This document shows, in pieces, positions 26,053 through 34,574 of a DNA stretch of 64,000 bases (positions are counted from its first letter, which is position 1; every line of letters begins with the position of its first letter). Under the pieces are notes generated by a model that saw only the letters and a list, made by a program, of their open reading frames with translations, did no database searches and was not told the origin of the DNA. The stretch covers positions 1 to 64,000 of the forward strand of contig JAKPPT010000137.1 in NCBI GenBank assembly GCA_029547205.1, written 5' to 3'. Made by a program: the position numbers and the translations under genes. The DNA comes from Spirochaetota bacterium. Its GTDB lineage: Bacteria; Spirochaetota; Spirochaetia; Treponematales; UBA12059.

Positions 26053-27228
26053 TTATTGCGGCAGAATATATGCTTTAAGCGGCGGGAACCCATTAAAGTA
26101 TATTGAACTGTAGCTTTGCGTATATGCGCCAGTGGACAGTATATAGACACGCTCGCCAATTTTGGTTCCAGCAGGCATTTCATAACGGTATTTCTCATAC
26201 AGAATGTCCATGCTGTCACAGGTTGGACCCGCTAACACGATGTCTATAGAAGGTCCTGTTCGTTCAAAATAGATAGGGTATTTTATTGCCTCATCAAGCG
26301 TTTCAATTAAGCCGCCAAATTTTCCAATATCCAGGAATACCCAGTGGAATAAGTCATGGGTTGTCTTTTTAGCAATATTTACTATTTCAGTAACAATTAC
26401 ACCACTATCACCTGCAATCGAACGGCCTGGCTCAATGATTATTTCAGGAAGAGTTTCGCCAAAATTTGATATGAGATATTCATAAATATCTTTGGTGTAT
26501 TGGGTAATAGGATATGTTGGATCATTATAGTGAGCAGGGAATCCTCCACCCATATTAATCATTTTAAGAGTTACTCCATGGTCTTCAGCCCAATTAAAGA
26601 TACCCGCAACAGTTGTCAGCGCAGTTGACCATTGACCAATATCACGCTGCTGTGATCCGACGTGAAATGAAATACCATACGGTTCAAGCCCAAGATCTTT
26701 AGCATGGAGAATGAGCTGTCGTGTCATTTCTGGATATGAACCAAATTTTCTAGAAAGCGGCCAATCTGCTCCTAAACCTTCTGTAAGAATGCGAAAGAAA
26801 ACCCGTGAGCGAGGAGCTGCTCGAGCAATTTTTTCTATGTCCTCGAAGCTGTCGGTTGCAAACAGTGTAACGCCTTTAGAGTAAAAATATGCAATATCAC
26901 GCTCTTTTTTTATTGTGTTACCAAAACTCATTTTTTCTGGTGACACACCGAGCCGTAAAAGCTGATCAAGTTCAAAACGTGTTGCTACATCAAAGTGAGA
27001 TCCTAGTTTATGAAGCAGTGAGACTACTTCATCAATAGGGTTGGCTTTAACAGCATAATAAACTTTTGCAAATGGCATATTTGTTCTCAGTTCATCATAC
27101 TTTTGCTTAATAACATCAAGATCGATTATGAGACAGGGCGTTTCTTTGTCTTTTGCAAAGTTTTTAATTCTTTCGAATTTCTCTCTGCTCATATAGTTTT
27201 CAAGGTCAAACTGATAATCTTCCTGCAT
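26053..27228 (-). CDS. Ornithine decarboxylase family (fold type III)
   Basis: 391 residues, a short eukaryote-like ODC. PLP lysine is Lys61 in 'YYAVKANP'; further motifs are 'SFHVGSQQRD', 'INMGGGFPAHY', 'IIEPGRSIAGDSG', the active-site cysteine loop 'GPTCDSMDI' and a C-terminal 'STGAYTQSYSSIYFNGFPPL'. CDSxD points to ornithine or lysine decarboxylation rather than diaminopimelate. The product would be putrescine or cadaverine. AGAGGAG lies four bases before ATG 27228. The open frame runs 54 codons further but those codons overlap the promoter. It has its own promoter and terminator. Confidence 0.9.
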   Translation of the reverse strand: MQEDYQFDLENYMSREKFERIKNFAKDKETPCLIIDLDVIKQKYDELRTNMPFAKVYYAVKANPIDEVVSLLHKLGSHFDVATRFELDQLLRLGVSPEKMSFGNTIKKERDIAYFYSKGVTLFATDSFEDIEKIARAAPRSRVFFRILTEGLGADWPLSRKFGSYPEMTRQLILHAKDLGLEPYGISFHVGSQQRDIGQWSTALTTVAGIFNWAEDHGVTLKMINMGGGFPAHYNDPTYPITQYTKDIYEYLISNFGETLPEIIIEPGRSIAGDSGVIVTEIVNIAKKTTHDLFHWVFLDIGKFGGLIETLDEAIKYPIYFERTGPSIDIVLAGPTCDSMDILYEKYRYEMPAGTKIGERVYILSTGAYTQSYSSIYFNGFPPLKAYILPQ

Positions 27229-27268
27229 GCTTCTCCTCTTTGTAAAAAAGTGCCTCTCAATATCGTGA

Positions 27269-27297
27269 ACAATAATTCTTTGAACTGCATTTGTCAA
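27269..27297 (-). promoter_or_regulatory. Promoter of the ornithine decarboxylase gene
   Basis: On the minus strand TTGACA (27297 to 27292), 17 bases, TATTGT (27274 to 27269). The leader is about 34 bases with a good ribosome-binding site. It is divergent from the PilZ promoter about 40 bases away. Confidence 0.7.
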
Positions 27298-27333
27298 TAT
27301 TGCTAAAAAATTTTTTATGCATTTATGTATTTC

Positions 27334-27362
27334 TTGACCGAATTTAATGTATACCATACAAT
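27334..27362 (+). promoter_or_regulatory. Promoter of the PilZ gene
   Basis: TTGACC (27334-27339), 17 bases, TACAAT (27357-27362). ATG 27370 begins eight bases after the end of the -10, so the transcript should start at or within a base or two of the codon. Confidence 0.75.
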
Positions 27363-27369
27363 TACTGAC

Positions 27370-28332
27370 ATGGGTGTAATCACGAGTCAACAGCTTCTGC
27401 GGTACTATGAACTATTTAAAAATATCGATGTTACGTTTACCAAAGATATTATTACGCTTACTGGTTTACAGGTTAATCAGATATTTTTAAAGTGTATAGG
27501 TGATCAGTGGCCCTGTGTGCTCTATAGTTCATCATTTTCTCAGGCAAAGCTTATCATTTCAAAATCGCCCGTGCTTATGGAAAAAATTACTAAAGCAAAA
27601 AACACAGTTAGTTTGCGTCTTGCTTTTCAGCTTCGGGGGGGCAAATCAAGTAATGCATTTCGTAGTTTTTTCATCAATGGAAAAGTAACCGGTTTCAGTC
27701 AATACACAAAAAAGCCCGATGAGCTGCAAATTGTAACGGTGCAATTTACCCATCAGCCGCCAGACGATTATATAGAAGTAATTGGCAACATTCTTGATGC
27801 ACATGTCAATGCAACCCGCAGAAAAGATGACAGAATTTTGCTCTCTGTAGAAGCAATTAGGACTATTAAGCTGTTGCGCAAAGAAACAGTAGTGCAAATA
27901 AATAATCAGGCTTTAAAGTGTATTATTCGTGATATTTCATTTTCAGGTGCAAAAATAATCGTTGTAGGAACAGCAGATTCCTATCTTAATGCGCCTGCAG
28001 TGCTCTATCTTGATTTTGATGATCCCAGAGAGCGTATCCAGCTAGCAGGAACTATTGTACGGTATGAAGACGTAGATAAACCTAATATGGTAGCACTTGG
28101 TATGCATTTTGATGAATCAAAAATTCCTCTTTCCTATAAAATGCACATCAATCTTTTTGTTGCCTCAAATTTACAGATACAAACCAATTTGGGAACAAAG
28201 CCAAAAACTGATGAAAAGCCACAACCGCCAAGTTCTGGAAATGCACCGCAGTCCTTATCAAAACCTGGTGAGAACAATGAACAATCTGAAAAACCTGAAA
28301 CCAATTTACCAGAAGAAAGCACATCACAGTAA
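27370..28332 (+). CDS. PilZ-domain c-di-GMP receptor, PlzA-like
   Basis: 320 residues. An N-terminal PilZN-type domain (about 1-140, beginning MGVITSQQLLRYYELF) is followed by a canonical PilZ domain with RxxxR in 'RRKDDRI' and the second c-di-GMP motif DxSxxG in 'RDISFSGAKI'. Both binding motifs are complete, so nucleotide binding is expected. A disordered Pro/Ser/Gln/Glu-rich tail (last about 45 residues) is extra. Spirochaetal PlzA proteins affect motility and host-related genes. The start at 27370 has no Shine-Dalgarno sequence but sits right at the predicted transcript start. Its stop is 12 bases from the convergent TPR gene. Confidence 0.9.
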   Translation: MGVITSQQLLRYYELFKNIDVTFTKDIITLTGLQVNQIFLKCIGDQWPCVLYSSSFSQAKLIISKSPVLMEKITKAKNTVSLRLAFQLRGGKSSNAFRSFFINGKVTGFSQYTKKPDELQIVTVQFTHQPPDDYIEVIGNILDAHVNATRRKDDRILLSVEAIRTIKLLRKETVVQINNQALKCIIRDISFSGAKIIVVGTADSYLNAPAVLYLDFDDPRERIQLAGTIVRYEDVDKPNMVALGMHFDESKIPLSYKMHINLFVASNLQIQTNLGTKPKTDEKPQPPSSGNAPQSLSKPGENNEQSEKPETNLPEESTSQ

Positions 28333-28344
28333 TACAATTGACTG

Positions 28345-29697
28345 CTAACCATTCATTTTTTTGAGTATTGCAGTAAGTTTTTCTCGATCATAGATTTCGA
28401 TAGGACGGTTTTCTGCATACTGTAATGCTGAGTTCAAAATATCGGAACTGCAAACCATAATACCACGTATAATGTTTTTTTTCTTCATTTCATCAAGGAG
28501 GTTGCGTACATGTATCTCAGAAATGTTATCTGCTATGCGCATGTATCGGAACAGTTTTGGCATTTTTTTTGTGCCAAGCCATTTATCTTTTTCTGCTTCG
28601 ATTGCGATAATATCGATACTGTCAGTACCATCCTGAACTTTTTGTGAAATATGGTTAAACGCTTTGAGTGTGATATTCTGACAGAGTTCCGCAAATTCGT
28701 TTTTTGAACAGGTTAAATAATCTTTTATGAGATCATCATGGCTGAATTCTTGATACTGCCGTAATTTGTCAGTGACATCGAGAAATTGTGGTCTTTTTTT
28801 ATAAATATATTCCCAGTGCTCAAGAGCCTTTTCTATTTTTCGCAGTTTTTCATAGCAGAGAGATGCAAAATAACGAGCATACAGCATGTCAGAGGAATCC
28901 GGATCAGGTGCTATTCGTACGGCTCGTTCAAGTTCGATAATTGCATTATCGATTGATCCTTCATTCATAAAAATAGAGCCACGTTCAATAAGCGATTTAA
29001 GCCTGAAGGTTGAACTTTTTTGCGCTTTTTCAAAAGCTTGAAGAGCGCCACGACTATCTCCGCCTTCTTTAAGAATTTTCCCGAGATAGTAATATGCATC
29101 ATAATTGGAAGCATCATATTTCAATGCTTTTTCAAACTCATTTTTTGCCTCCTGGAGATGCTTTGTCTTATAGTAAATAGAGCCAAGTATATAGTGAGCT
29201 TCTGCGTTGGTAGTATCGAGTTCGATTGCTTTTGAAAGATATTTTATTGCTGTATCATTTTTCCCGAGTTTTTCAAATAATTTTCCACATTTAAATGAGT
29301 ATTTTGCATTATTTGGATCAGAATTAAGCAGGAGCACATACTCTTTGAGTGCTTCTTCATACTGCTCGAATGTTTCGTATAAGCCTGCGATGGTTCTCCG
29401 GAATTCAAGTTCATTGATTTCTTCTGTAATGCCGCAGGATTCCACAAGCTTCATTTCCATAAGCGCAAGTTCGTTTTTATTTTCCTGAAGATAGAGTCGT
29501 GCCATGAGAAAGTGTGCAGCACTGTTTTTAGGCTCTTTTATAAGTATGTTTTTAAGGATTTTAATTGCCTGGGTTGTCCGTCCCTGCTTAAAAAGCCGTT
29601 CGACTGTGGAAATTTTTTGCGGATTTATAAAAAATTGGAGTGTAATTAAAAGGAGAACAAGCGCAACACTTCCGACGATAATTATAATAAGAAACAT
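28345..29697 (-). CDS. Membrane-anchored TPR protein with a restriction-endonuclease-like C-terminal domain
   Basis: 450 residues. One transmembrane helix at the N-terminus (about 2-23), then roughly eight TPR units (about 30-300; 'AKYSFKCGKLFEKLGKNDTAIKYL', 'AEAHYILGSIYYKTKHLQEAKNEF' type). The C-terminal 130 residues contain 'DIIAIEAEKDKWLG' and 'IIRGIMVCSSDILNSALQYAENRPIEIYDREKL', which resembles the Mrr-type nuclease core where an 'A-x-x-x-A' helix precedes a final 'IxLxD' strand. The D-ExK catalytic set is at best partial, so a binding rather than cutting role is likely. Domain assignment of the C-terminus is tentative. Confidence 0.7.
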   Translation of the reverse strand: MFLIIIIVGSVALVLLLITLQFFINPQKISTVERLFKQGRTTQAIKILKNILIKEPKNSAAHFLMARLYLQENKNELALMEMKLVESCGITEEINELEFRRTIAGLYETFEQYEEALKEYVLLLNSDPNNAKYSFKCGKLFEKLGKNDTAIKYLSKAIELDTTNAEAHYILGSIYYKTKHLQEAKNEFEKALKYDASNYDAYYYLGKILKEGGDSRGALQAFEKAQKSSTFRLKSLIERGSIFMNEGSIDNAIIELERAVRIAPDPDSSDMLYARYFASLCYEKLRKIEKALEHWEYIYKKRPQFLDVTDKLRQYQEFSHDDLIKDYLTCSKNEFAELCQNITLKAFNHISQKVQDGTDSIDIIAIEAEKDKWLGTKKMPKLFRYMRIADNISEIHVRNLLDEMKKKNIIRGIMVCSSDILNSALQYAENRPIEIYDREKLTAILKKMNG

Positions 29698-29732
29698 TGG
29701 TAATCCTGCTAATTAAAATATATTTCATGTTT

Positions 29733-29761
29733 ATTATAGCAGTAAACTGTGATAAAATCAA
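29733..29761 (-). promoter_or_regulatory. Promoter of the minus-strand TPR gene
   Basis: TTGATT (29761 to 29756), 17 bases, TATAAT (29738 to 29733) with upstream TGC. Predicted start near 29726 and a leader with CAGGA before the ATG. Its -35 overlaps the -10 of the divergent promoter. Confidence 0.75.
29750..29758 (+). promoter_or_regulatory. Extended -10 of the plus-strand TPR gene
   Basis: TGATAAAAT (29750-29758). The predicted start near 29765 falls at the AGGAGG of the gene at 29779, so the leader is only about 14 bases. Confidence 0.5.
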
Positions 29762-29778
29762 ATAATAGGAGGTTCTGT

Positions 29779-30486
29779 ATGGCAAAACAATTTATAGCAG
29801 TAGCTGCTATGTTTACAGTATTTGCTTTACAGGTTTTATGTGCACAAAATTGGTATGACCAGGGAATCGAATATTTTATGAACAATAAACCGCTCGAAGC
29901 ATCGGTGGCTTTTGAAAAAGCAATTCGAGATCCAGGTGCTGATGAACGAGCATACCTTTATTTGGGAATTGCATATATTCAATTGCAGCGTTATGATGAA
30001 GCGCTGCTTGTTCTGCAAAAAGGAACAACAAAAGCAATAGCATATACGCATTTGTTTTATTTCAATATTGGAAATATTTTCTTTATTCAAAATAAAAATG
30101 AATTTGCTATTGAAGCATATACATCAGCAATTAATGCAAAACCTGATTATGCACCTGCATATTTAAACAGAGCAAATGCACGGCTCAGAATTAAAGATTT
30201 TATCAATGCGGTTCCGGATTATAAGCTCTATCTCTCATTTGATCCTGAATCGTATCAGCGGGAAACAATACAGAAGCTAATTGAACTCCTCACTGCTCAG
30301 ATTGCACAGGCGCAGCAAGCTCAGGCACTGCTTGAAGCACAAAAACTTGCAGAAGCTCAGGCACAGGCAGCACTGCAAGCTGCTATTTCGCAATCACTTA
30401 TCGATGCAGCATCAAACACAACAAATATTTCTACTGGTTCGGGGGATTTTCAAGGATATGATGACCCTTTACAGCTTGATGATTAA
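29779..30486 (+). CDS. Secreted TPR protein
   Basis: 235 residues. Signal peptide (to 'LQVLCA', about residue 22), then three to four TPR units (about 25-165; 'ASVAFEKAIRDPGADERAYLYLGIAYIQLQRYDEAL' type). A Gln/Ala-rich helical stretch follows (about 180-215, 'AQIAQAQQAQALLEAQKLAEAQ' type), then a short acidic tail. GGAGG lies six bases before ATG 29779; the upstream in-frame ATG at 29749 lies in the -10. Periplasmic. Probably a partner or scaffold for the larger TPR protein that follows. Confidence 0.8.
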   Translation: MAKQFIAVAAMFTVFALQVLCAQNWYDQGIEYFMNNKPLEASVAFEKAIRDPGADERAYLYLGIAYIQLQRYDEALLVLQKGTTKAIAYTHLFYFNIGNIFFIQNKNEFAIEAYTSAINAKPDYAPAYLNRANARLRIKDFINAVPDYKLYLSFDPESYQRETIQKLIELLTAQIAQAQQAQALLEAQKLAEAQAQAALQAAISQSLIDAASNTTNISTGSGDFQGYDDPLQLDD

Positions 30487-30490
30487 ATAA

Positions 30491-30499
30491 TGATATAAT
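30491..30499 (+). promoter_or_regulatory. Extended -10 upstream of the 30548 gene
   Basis: TGATATAAT (30491-30499), five bases after the previous stop, with a perfect -10 hexamer but no good -35. Confidence 0.5.
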
Positions 30500-30547
30500 C
30501 TGATACACCACAATCCATAAAATACATATAGCAAAGGAGAAAAATCT

Positions 30548-32569
30548 GTGGACAGTAAACAAAAAAAGAAGCTCTTAATAATTTCAATAACTGTAGGAGT
30601 TATCCTGGTATTACTGCTTGCTGGGATACTTATGGGTATATCTACAGCGAAACATGCTGCTCAAAAGGAACGGCTCAATGTACTCAAGCTCGCACGAGAT
30701 TACGGTGAAGCAGGAGATTATGACAGAGCTCTCAATCTGCTTGATACACTGCTTATAAAAAATGCTGACGATAAAGAAGCGCTTGAACTCCAGCGGGAAA
30801 TACTTGAAAAAAAGCTGGAAAGTCTCAAAGAAGCAATGAAAAAAGGGACAGGCAATTCCGAAGAACTCTCAAAGACATTAGCGCAACTTGAGAAAACGCT
30901 CAAGGCAACACAGACAGGAAGTTCGGGAAATACACAAAGTACGCAAGGTTCGCAGCAGCAATCACTAGCTCAATCAGGTAGTCAAACACAGCAGCAAAAT
31001 GCTCAAAACCAAAGTGATGCGGAAGCTGCTCGTAATGCCGAAGAAGCAGCTCGTGCTCAGGCAGAAGCACTTGCAAAAGCACAGGCTGAGGCTGCACGTC
31101 AGGAAGAGTTAGCACGCAAAAGCAAAGAACTTCGTGATAAAATGGATGCAATTACAGCATTAGTAAAGAAAGGAAAGGAAGCACTTTCCGGGAAAGATAT
31201 AAAAAGTGCACAAACTAATTTTTCTCAGGCAACTAATATGCTTCCTGAAGGAGAAAAACGTTTTAATGCTTTGACCTGGGCAGATATTGCAGAAGCCTGG
31301 TATGATGCATATCGAAGTGATCCCCAATCACAGACTGGACTTGAGGCTGCCAAGGAGGCACAGCGTGCTGCTCAGGAAGCTATACGTACTGATGAAACAC
31401 TGGCTGAACCTCACTATACGTTAAGCAAAATTTATAACGATGCTAACTTGCCTGACAGGGCACTCAGTGAACTGGAACAAGCACAGAAACTCGACCCCAA
31501 TAATTACCTCTATGCCTATGAGCTTGGTAAAACATATTTTAAGCTTAAGCGATATGAAGAAGCCCGGCGGGCATTTGAATCAGTAACCACCAAACTTAAT
31601 CCAAAGTTTGAACCAGCTTTTTTTAATTTAGGTATGACGTACAAAGCACTTAAGAATAATGCTGCTGCTCTCAAAGCATTTCAATCCGCAGTTGCTCTTA
31701 AGCCAGATTATGTCAAAGCACATATAGAAATTGGACGGCTTTTAATGGCTAACAATGATTATCCTGGTGCAATAAAAAGCCTGCAGGCCGCACTTTCATT
31801 TGATAGCAGTGATGTCTCTGCTTTACGGGAGTTAGGAATAGCATACGCTGCAACCGGCAAACTCAAAGAAGCAGAACAAGCTTTTCTCCAGGCTATAAAA
31901 ATTGCTCCTGATGCCTTAACATACTATAACCTTGCAAAGGCTCAATATGATCTCAATAAACCAGCTGATGCTCTAGCATCGATACAGAAAGCAGTTGAAT
32001 TAAGCCCTGGAACTGCACTGTATCAGTATCAGCAGGGGTTAATTGCTATACAAAATAATAATACGGATCTTGCAATTTCAAGTTATGCAAAAGCTGCTGA
32101 ACTTAATAAAACATATGTGGAGCCTCGAATAAATTTGGGCATTATCTATTTAGAGTCTGGTTTTGTCGATAAAGCACTTGCAATACTTGAAGAAGCATAT
32201 AAAATTAATCCAAAATCTTTAGAAGCGAATAATAATCTTGGCAATGCATATGGAAAAAAGGGTTTGTTCGAGAAGAGTGTGTTTTATTATGAAAATGCTC
32301 TTGCACTTGCTCCGCGTGATGCAACAATTCGTCTTAACCTTGCACGCGCATATGTACAAGCAGGTAATAACGAAAAAGCACGGGATACGTATGTTGAACT
32401 CATTAAGCTAAATCCATCATCATGGGATGCGATGTATGAACTTGGAAAGTTATACATAACAATGGGCGATAAAGAGAATGCGAAAAAAGTATTAACAGAA
32501 TTATTGGCTAAAAACCCCGATTATGCAAAAAAGAGCGAGGTGCAGTCAATTTTATCGTCACTCAAATAA
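30548..32569 (+). CDS. Large membrane-anchored TPR protein
   Basis: 673 residues. N-terminal basic stretch (MDSKQKKK), one transmembrane helix (about 9-32), a short TPR-like helical pair (45-80), a low-complexity Gln/Ser/Ala linker (about 118-180) that becomes a charged helix, then about ten TPRs to the C-terminus. Start is GTG 30548 with AAGGAG eight bases before. The protein would project a long TPR solenoid into the periplasm. With 28345 and 29779 it makes a cluster of three TPR envelope genes. Molecular partner unknown. Confidence 0.82.
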   Translation: MDSKQKKKLLIISITVGVILVLLLAGILMGISTAKHAAQKERLNVLKLARDYGEAGDYDRALNLLDTLLIKNADDKEALELQREILEKKLESLKEAMKKGTGNSEELSKTLAQLEKTLKATQTGSSGNTQSTQGSQQQSLAQSGSQTQQQNAQNQSDAEAARNAEEAARAQAEALAKAQAEAARQEELARKSKELRDKMDAITALVKKGKEALSGKDIKSAQTNFSQATNMLPEGEKRFNALTWADIAEAWYDAYRSDPQSQTGLEAAKEAQRAAQEAIRTDETLAEPHYTLSKIYNDANLPDRALSELEQAQKLDPNNYLYAYELGKTYFKLKRYEEARRAFESVTTKLNPKFEPAFFNLGMTYKALKNNAAALKAFQSAVALKPDYVKAHIEIGRLLMANNDYPGAIKSLQAALSFDSSDVSALRELGIAYAATGKLKEAEQAFLQAIKIAPDALTYYNLAKAQYDLNKPADALASIQKAVELSPGTALYQYQQGLIAIQNNNTDLAISSYAKAAELNKTYVEPRINLGIIYLESGFVDKALAILEEAYKINPKSLEANNNLGNAYGKKGLFEKSVFYYENALALAPRDATIRLNLARAYVQAGNNEKARDTYVELIKLNPSSWDAMYELGKLYITMGDKENAKKVLTELLAKNPDYAKKSEVQSILSSLK

Positions 32570-32579
32570 TGAGTAATGC

Positions 32580-34421
32580 TTATGAAATAGTTCGACCTAT
32601 TCTGGATAAGAGCTCTTTTTCCGTTAGTTCTATCCAGATAGGTCTGCCATGCGGGCAGTGTGGATCGGGTAGTGCAAGTGCTTCTTTGATTAAATCACAA
32701 GCAGATTCTGTATCAAGTAATTCACCTTCTTTTACTGCTGCCCGGCATGCAATAGTTGCAAGTGTATGTTTAATGATAGCCTGAGCGTCTCCATGCATCA
32801 AGAGCAACTCAAAAATATTGCTTATAGCATCATCAGGTAAACATGCAGGTACACTGGTAATGTTCCAGCACGATCCGTCTCTTTCCAGTGTGATATGGAT
32901 GTCTTTCAATCTGGGAATTAGAGAAGCAAGCAATGTATCCTCTTCTTCTGATCTGCTTGAATAGGTGAATGGTATGAGCAATTCCTGGGAAGCGGTATCC
33001 GACGCTAGTAATTTTTCATAGAGTATTCGTTCATGAGCTGCATGTTGATCGAGTATGTAGAGTGACCCGTCGCGTTCAAAGAGTAGAAACATGAGCAGGA
33101 ATTGTCCATAGTATCTAAAAGTAGCATGAGTAGTGTTTGGAAATTCACTTATTGTTTTTCTAAATGATTCTATATGTTCATTTGTGCCTGATGTTCGATT
33201 TTGCTGAATGAGTTGACGAAGTGTTGTAAAATCGGGAGTTGGCTGTAACTCATGCTCTTGAACGGCATCAGCGTGATACTGTTTTGAAAAATGAGTATGT
33301 GCAGTGGGATACTCGATTGCCGTTGCTGGATTGGGGCATGAATGATATGACTGTGAAGAGCTTGGCATTATTTGTGTATCGAAAAGAATTGCTCCATATT
33401 GTGATTCGGGCGAATGTTGTGGATTGGAAAATAATGGTAGAGTAGTGCGCAGGTAATGCTTGACAGCATCAATAATGCCAGCGCGTATTACCGTTATGTT
33501 CTTAATGCGTGCTTCTTTTTTTGCAGGATGTACATTAAAGTCGACTAATGCCGGATCAATAGTTAATAGCAAGATTGCACAGGGGTACGTTCCACCGGGG
33601 AGCTGTTCTCGAAATGCATATTCAATAGCTTGAATGACTGAAAATTCCTGTATCTTACGATTGTTAATATAAATTTGAATTAACCGGCGGTCTTTTCTTG
33701 AAAAGGTAGGAGATGCAGTGAGTATTGTTCCAGAAAAACCATCACCGAGTACTGGAAATTCGTGAAGTGATTCAATAGGAAAATCTGGAAATAGTAGCGT
33801 TTGAATACGATCTCTTACTGATTGTCGGGGAAGTGTCAGTTTAGCGGTTTCAGTAGTAAACTGCAATTCAATTTCGGGAAAGGGTATAGCTTTTTCGATA
33901 AAAGTTTGCCTGCATGCAAGAGACTCTGCGTGTGGATACTTGAGGAATTTTTTTCGTGCTGGGAAATTAGCAAACAAATTGCGTACAGTAACTGTCGTAC
34001 CTTTTGAAGCTCCGTATGGCTCTACATGAGCCTCTGTCGCCGGAGTTGAATACAGCCGTGCTCCTTTTCCATGTTCCAGCGCCGAAACTATTTCCAGTTC
34101 CGCTACAGCTGCAATTGACGCTAATGCTTCACCTCTGAAACCTAACGTGTGTAGGGTTAAAAGATCGTCAATCTGAGTTATTTTCGATGTAGCATGCGGC
34201 TCAATTGCAAGGGGCAGATCAGCTGCTTCAATACCATCTCCATTATCAGCGACCTGAATATATTCAATACCACCCTGCTCGATAGTAACTTCTATACGCG
34301 CAGCATGAGCATCGATGGCATTATCGAGTAACTCACGTATAACCGATTGGGGACGCTCTATGACTTCTCCTGCTGCTATTTTACGAGCAGTTTCAGGAGG
34401 TAGTTTAAGAATTTTATTCAT
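32580..34421 (-). CDS. mutL: DNA mismatch repair protein MutL
   Basis: 613 residues. N-terminal GHKL ATPase: 'IAAGEVIERPQSVIRELLDNAIDA', 'VADNGDGI', 'ATSKI', 'TLGFRGEALASIAAV'. The C-terminal domain has the endonuclease set: 'DQHAAHERILYE', 'ATIACRAAVKEGE' and 'CPHGRP'. This shows an incising MutL, as in species without MutH. An extended -10 ends six bases before the ATG with no Shine-Dalgarno sequence, so a leaderless message is predicted. Convergent with the TPR gene, with ten bases between stops. Confidence 0.97.
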   Translation of the reverse strand: MNKILKLPPETARKIAAGEVIERPQSVIRELLDNAIDAHAARIEVTIEQGGIEYIQVADNGDGIEAADLPLAIEPHATSKITQIDDLLTLHTLGFRGEALASIAAVAELEIVSALEHGKGARLYSTPATEAHVEPYGASKGTTVTVRNLFANFPARKKFLKYPHAESLACRQTFIEKAIPFPEIELQFTTETAKLTLPRQSVRDRIQTLLFPDFPIESLHEFPVLGDGFSGTILTASPTFSRKDRRLIQIYINNRKIQEFSVIQAIEYAFREQLPGGTYPCAILLLTIDPALVDFNVHPAKKEARIKNITVIRAGIIDAVKHYLRTTLPLFSNPQHSPESQYGAILFDTQIMPSSSQSYHSCPNPATAIEYPTAHTHFSKQYHADAVQEHELQPTPDFTTLRQLIQQNRTSGTNEHIESFRKTISEFPNTTHATFRYYGQFLLMFLLFERDGSLYILDQHAAHERILYEKLLASDTASQELLIPFTYSSRSEEEDTLLASLIPRLKDIHITLERDGSCWNITSVPACLPDDAISNIFELLLMHGDAQAIIKHTLATIACRAAVKEGELLDTESACDLIKEALALPDPHCPHGRPIWIELTEKELLSRIGRTIS

Positions 34422-34427
34422 GCTGGA

Positions 34428-34436
34428 ATAGTAACA
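34428..34436 (-). promoter_or_regulatory. Extended -10 promoter of mutL
   Basis: TGTTACTAT (34436 to 34428 on the minus strand), then TCCAGC and ATG. No clear -35. Confidence 0.5.
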
Positions 34437-34499
34437 GGTTTTATCATTTAAATAAAGGCAATACTATTTGAGTAAATAATAAGTATGTTGCAGTAAAAA

Positions 34500-34523
34500 G
34501 GGGCTGCCCGTATGAGCAGCCCC
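34500..34523 (-). terminator. Terminator after the FecR-barrel gene
   Basis: GGGGCTGC, eight-base loop, GCAGCCCC; on the minus strand TTTTTAC follows. It ends the two-gene barrel operon before the mutL promoter. Confidence 0.88.
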
Positions 34524-34574
34524 AAACTATTCATCAAAACACCCAATAATGGTGCTTGTCAAAAAACTACCATG

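Noticed and set aside
27229-27390. Extra 54 residues of the ornithine decarboxylase
   Set aside because: They lie over the divergent promoters; ATG 27228 has AGAGGAG.
30900-31130. Gln/Ala-rich low-complexity stretch as a DNA repeat array
   Set aside because: It is coding linker and helix in a TPR protein; the codons vary and there is no fixed repeat unit.
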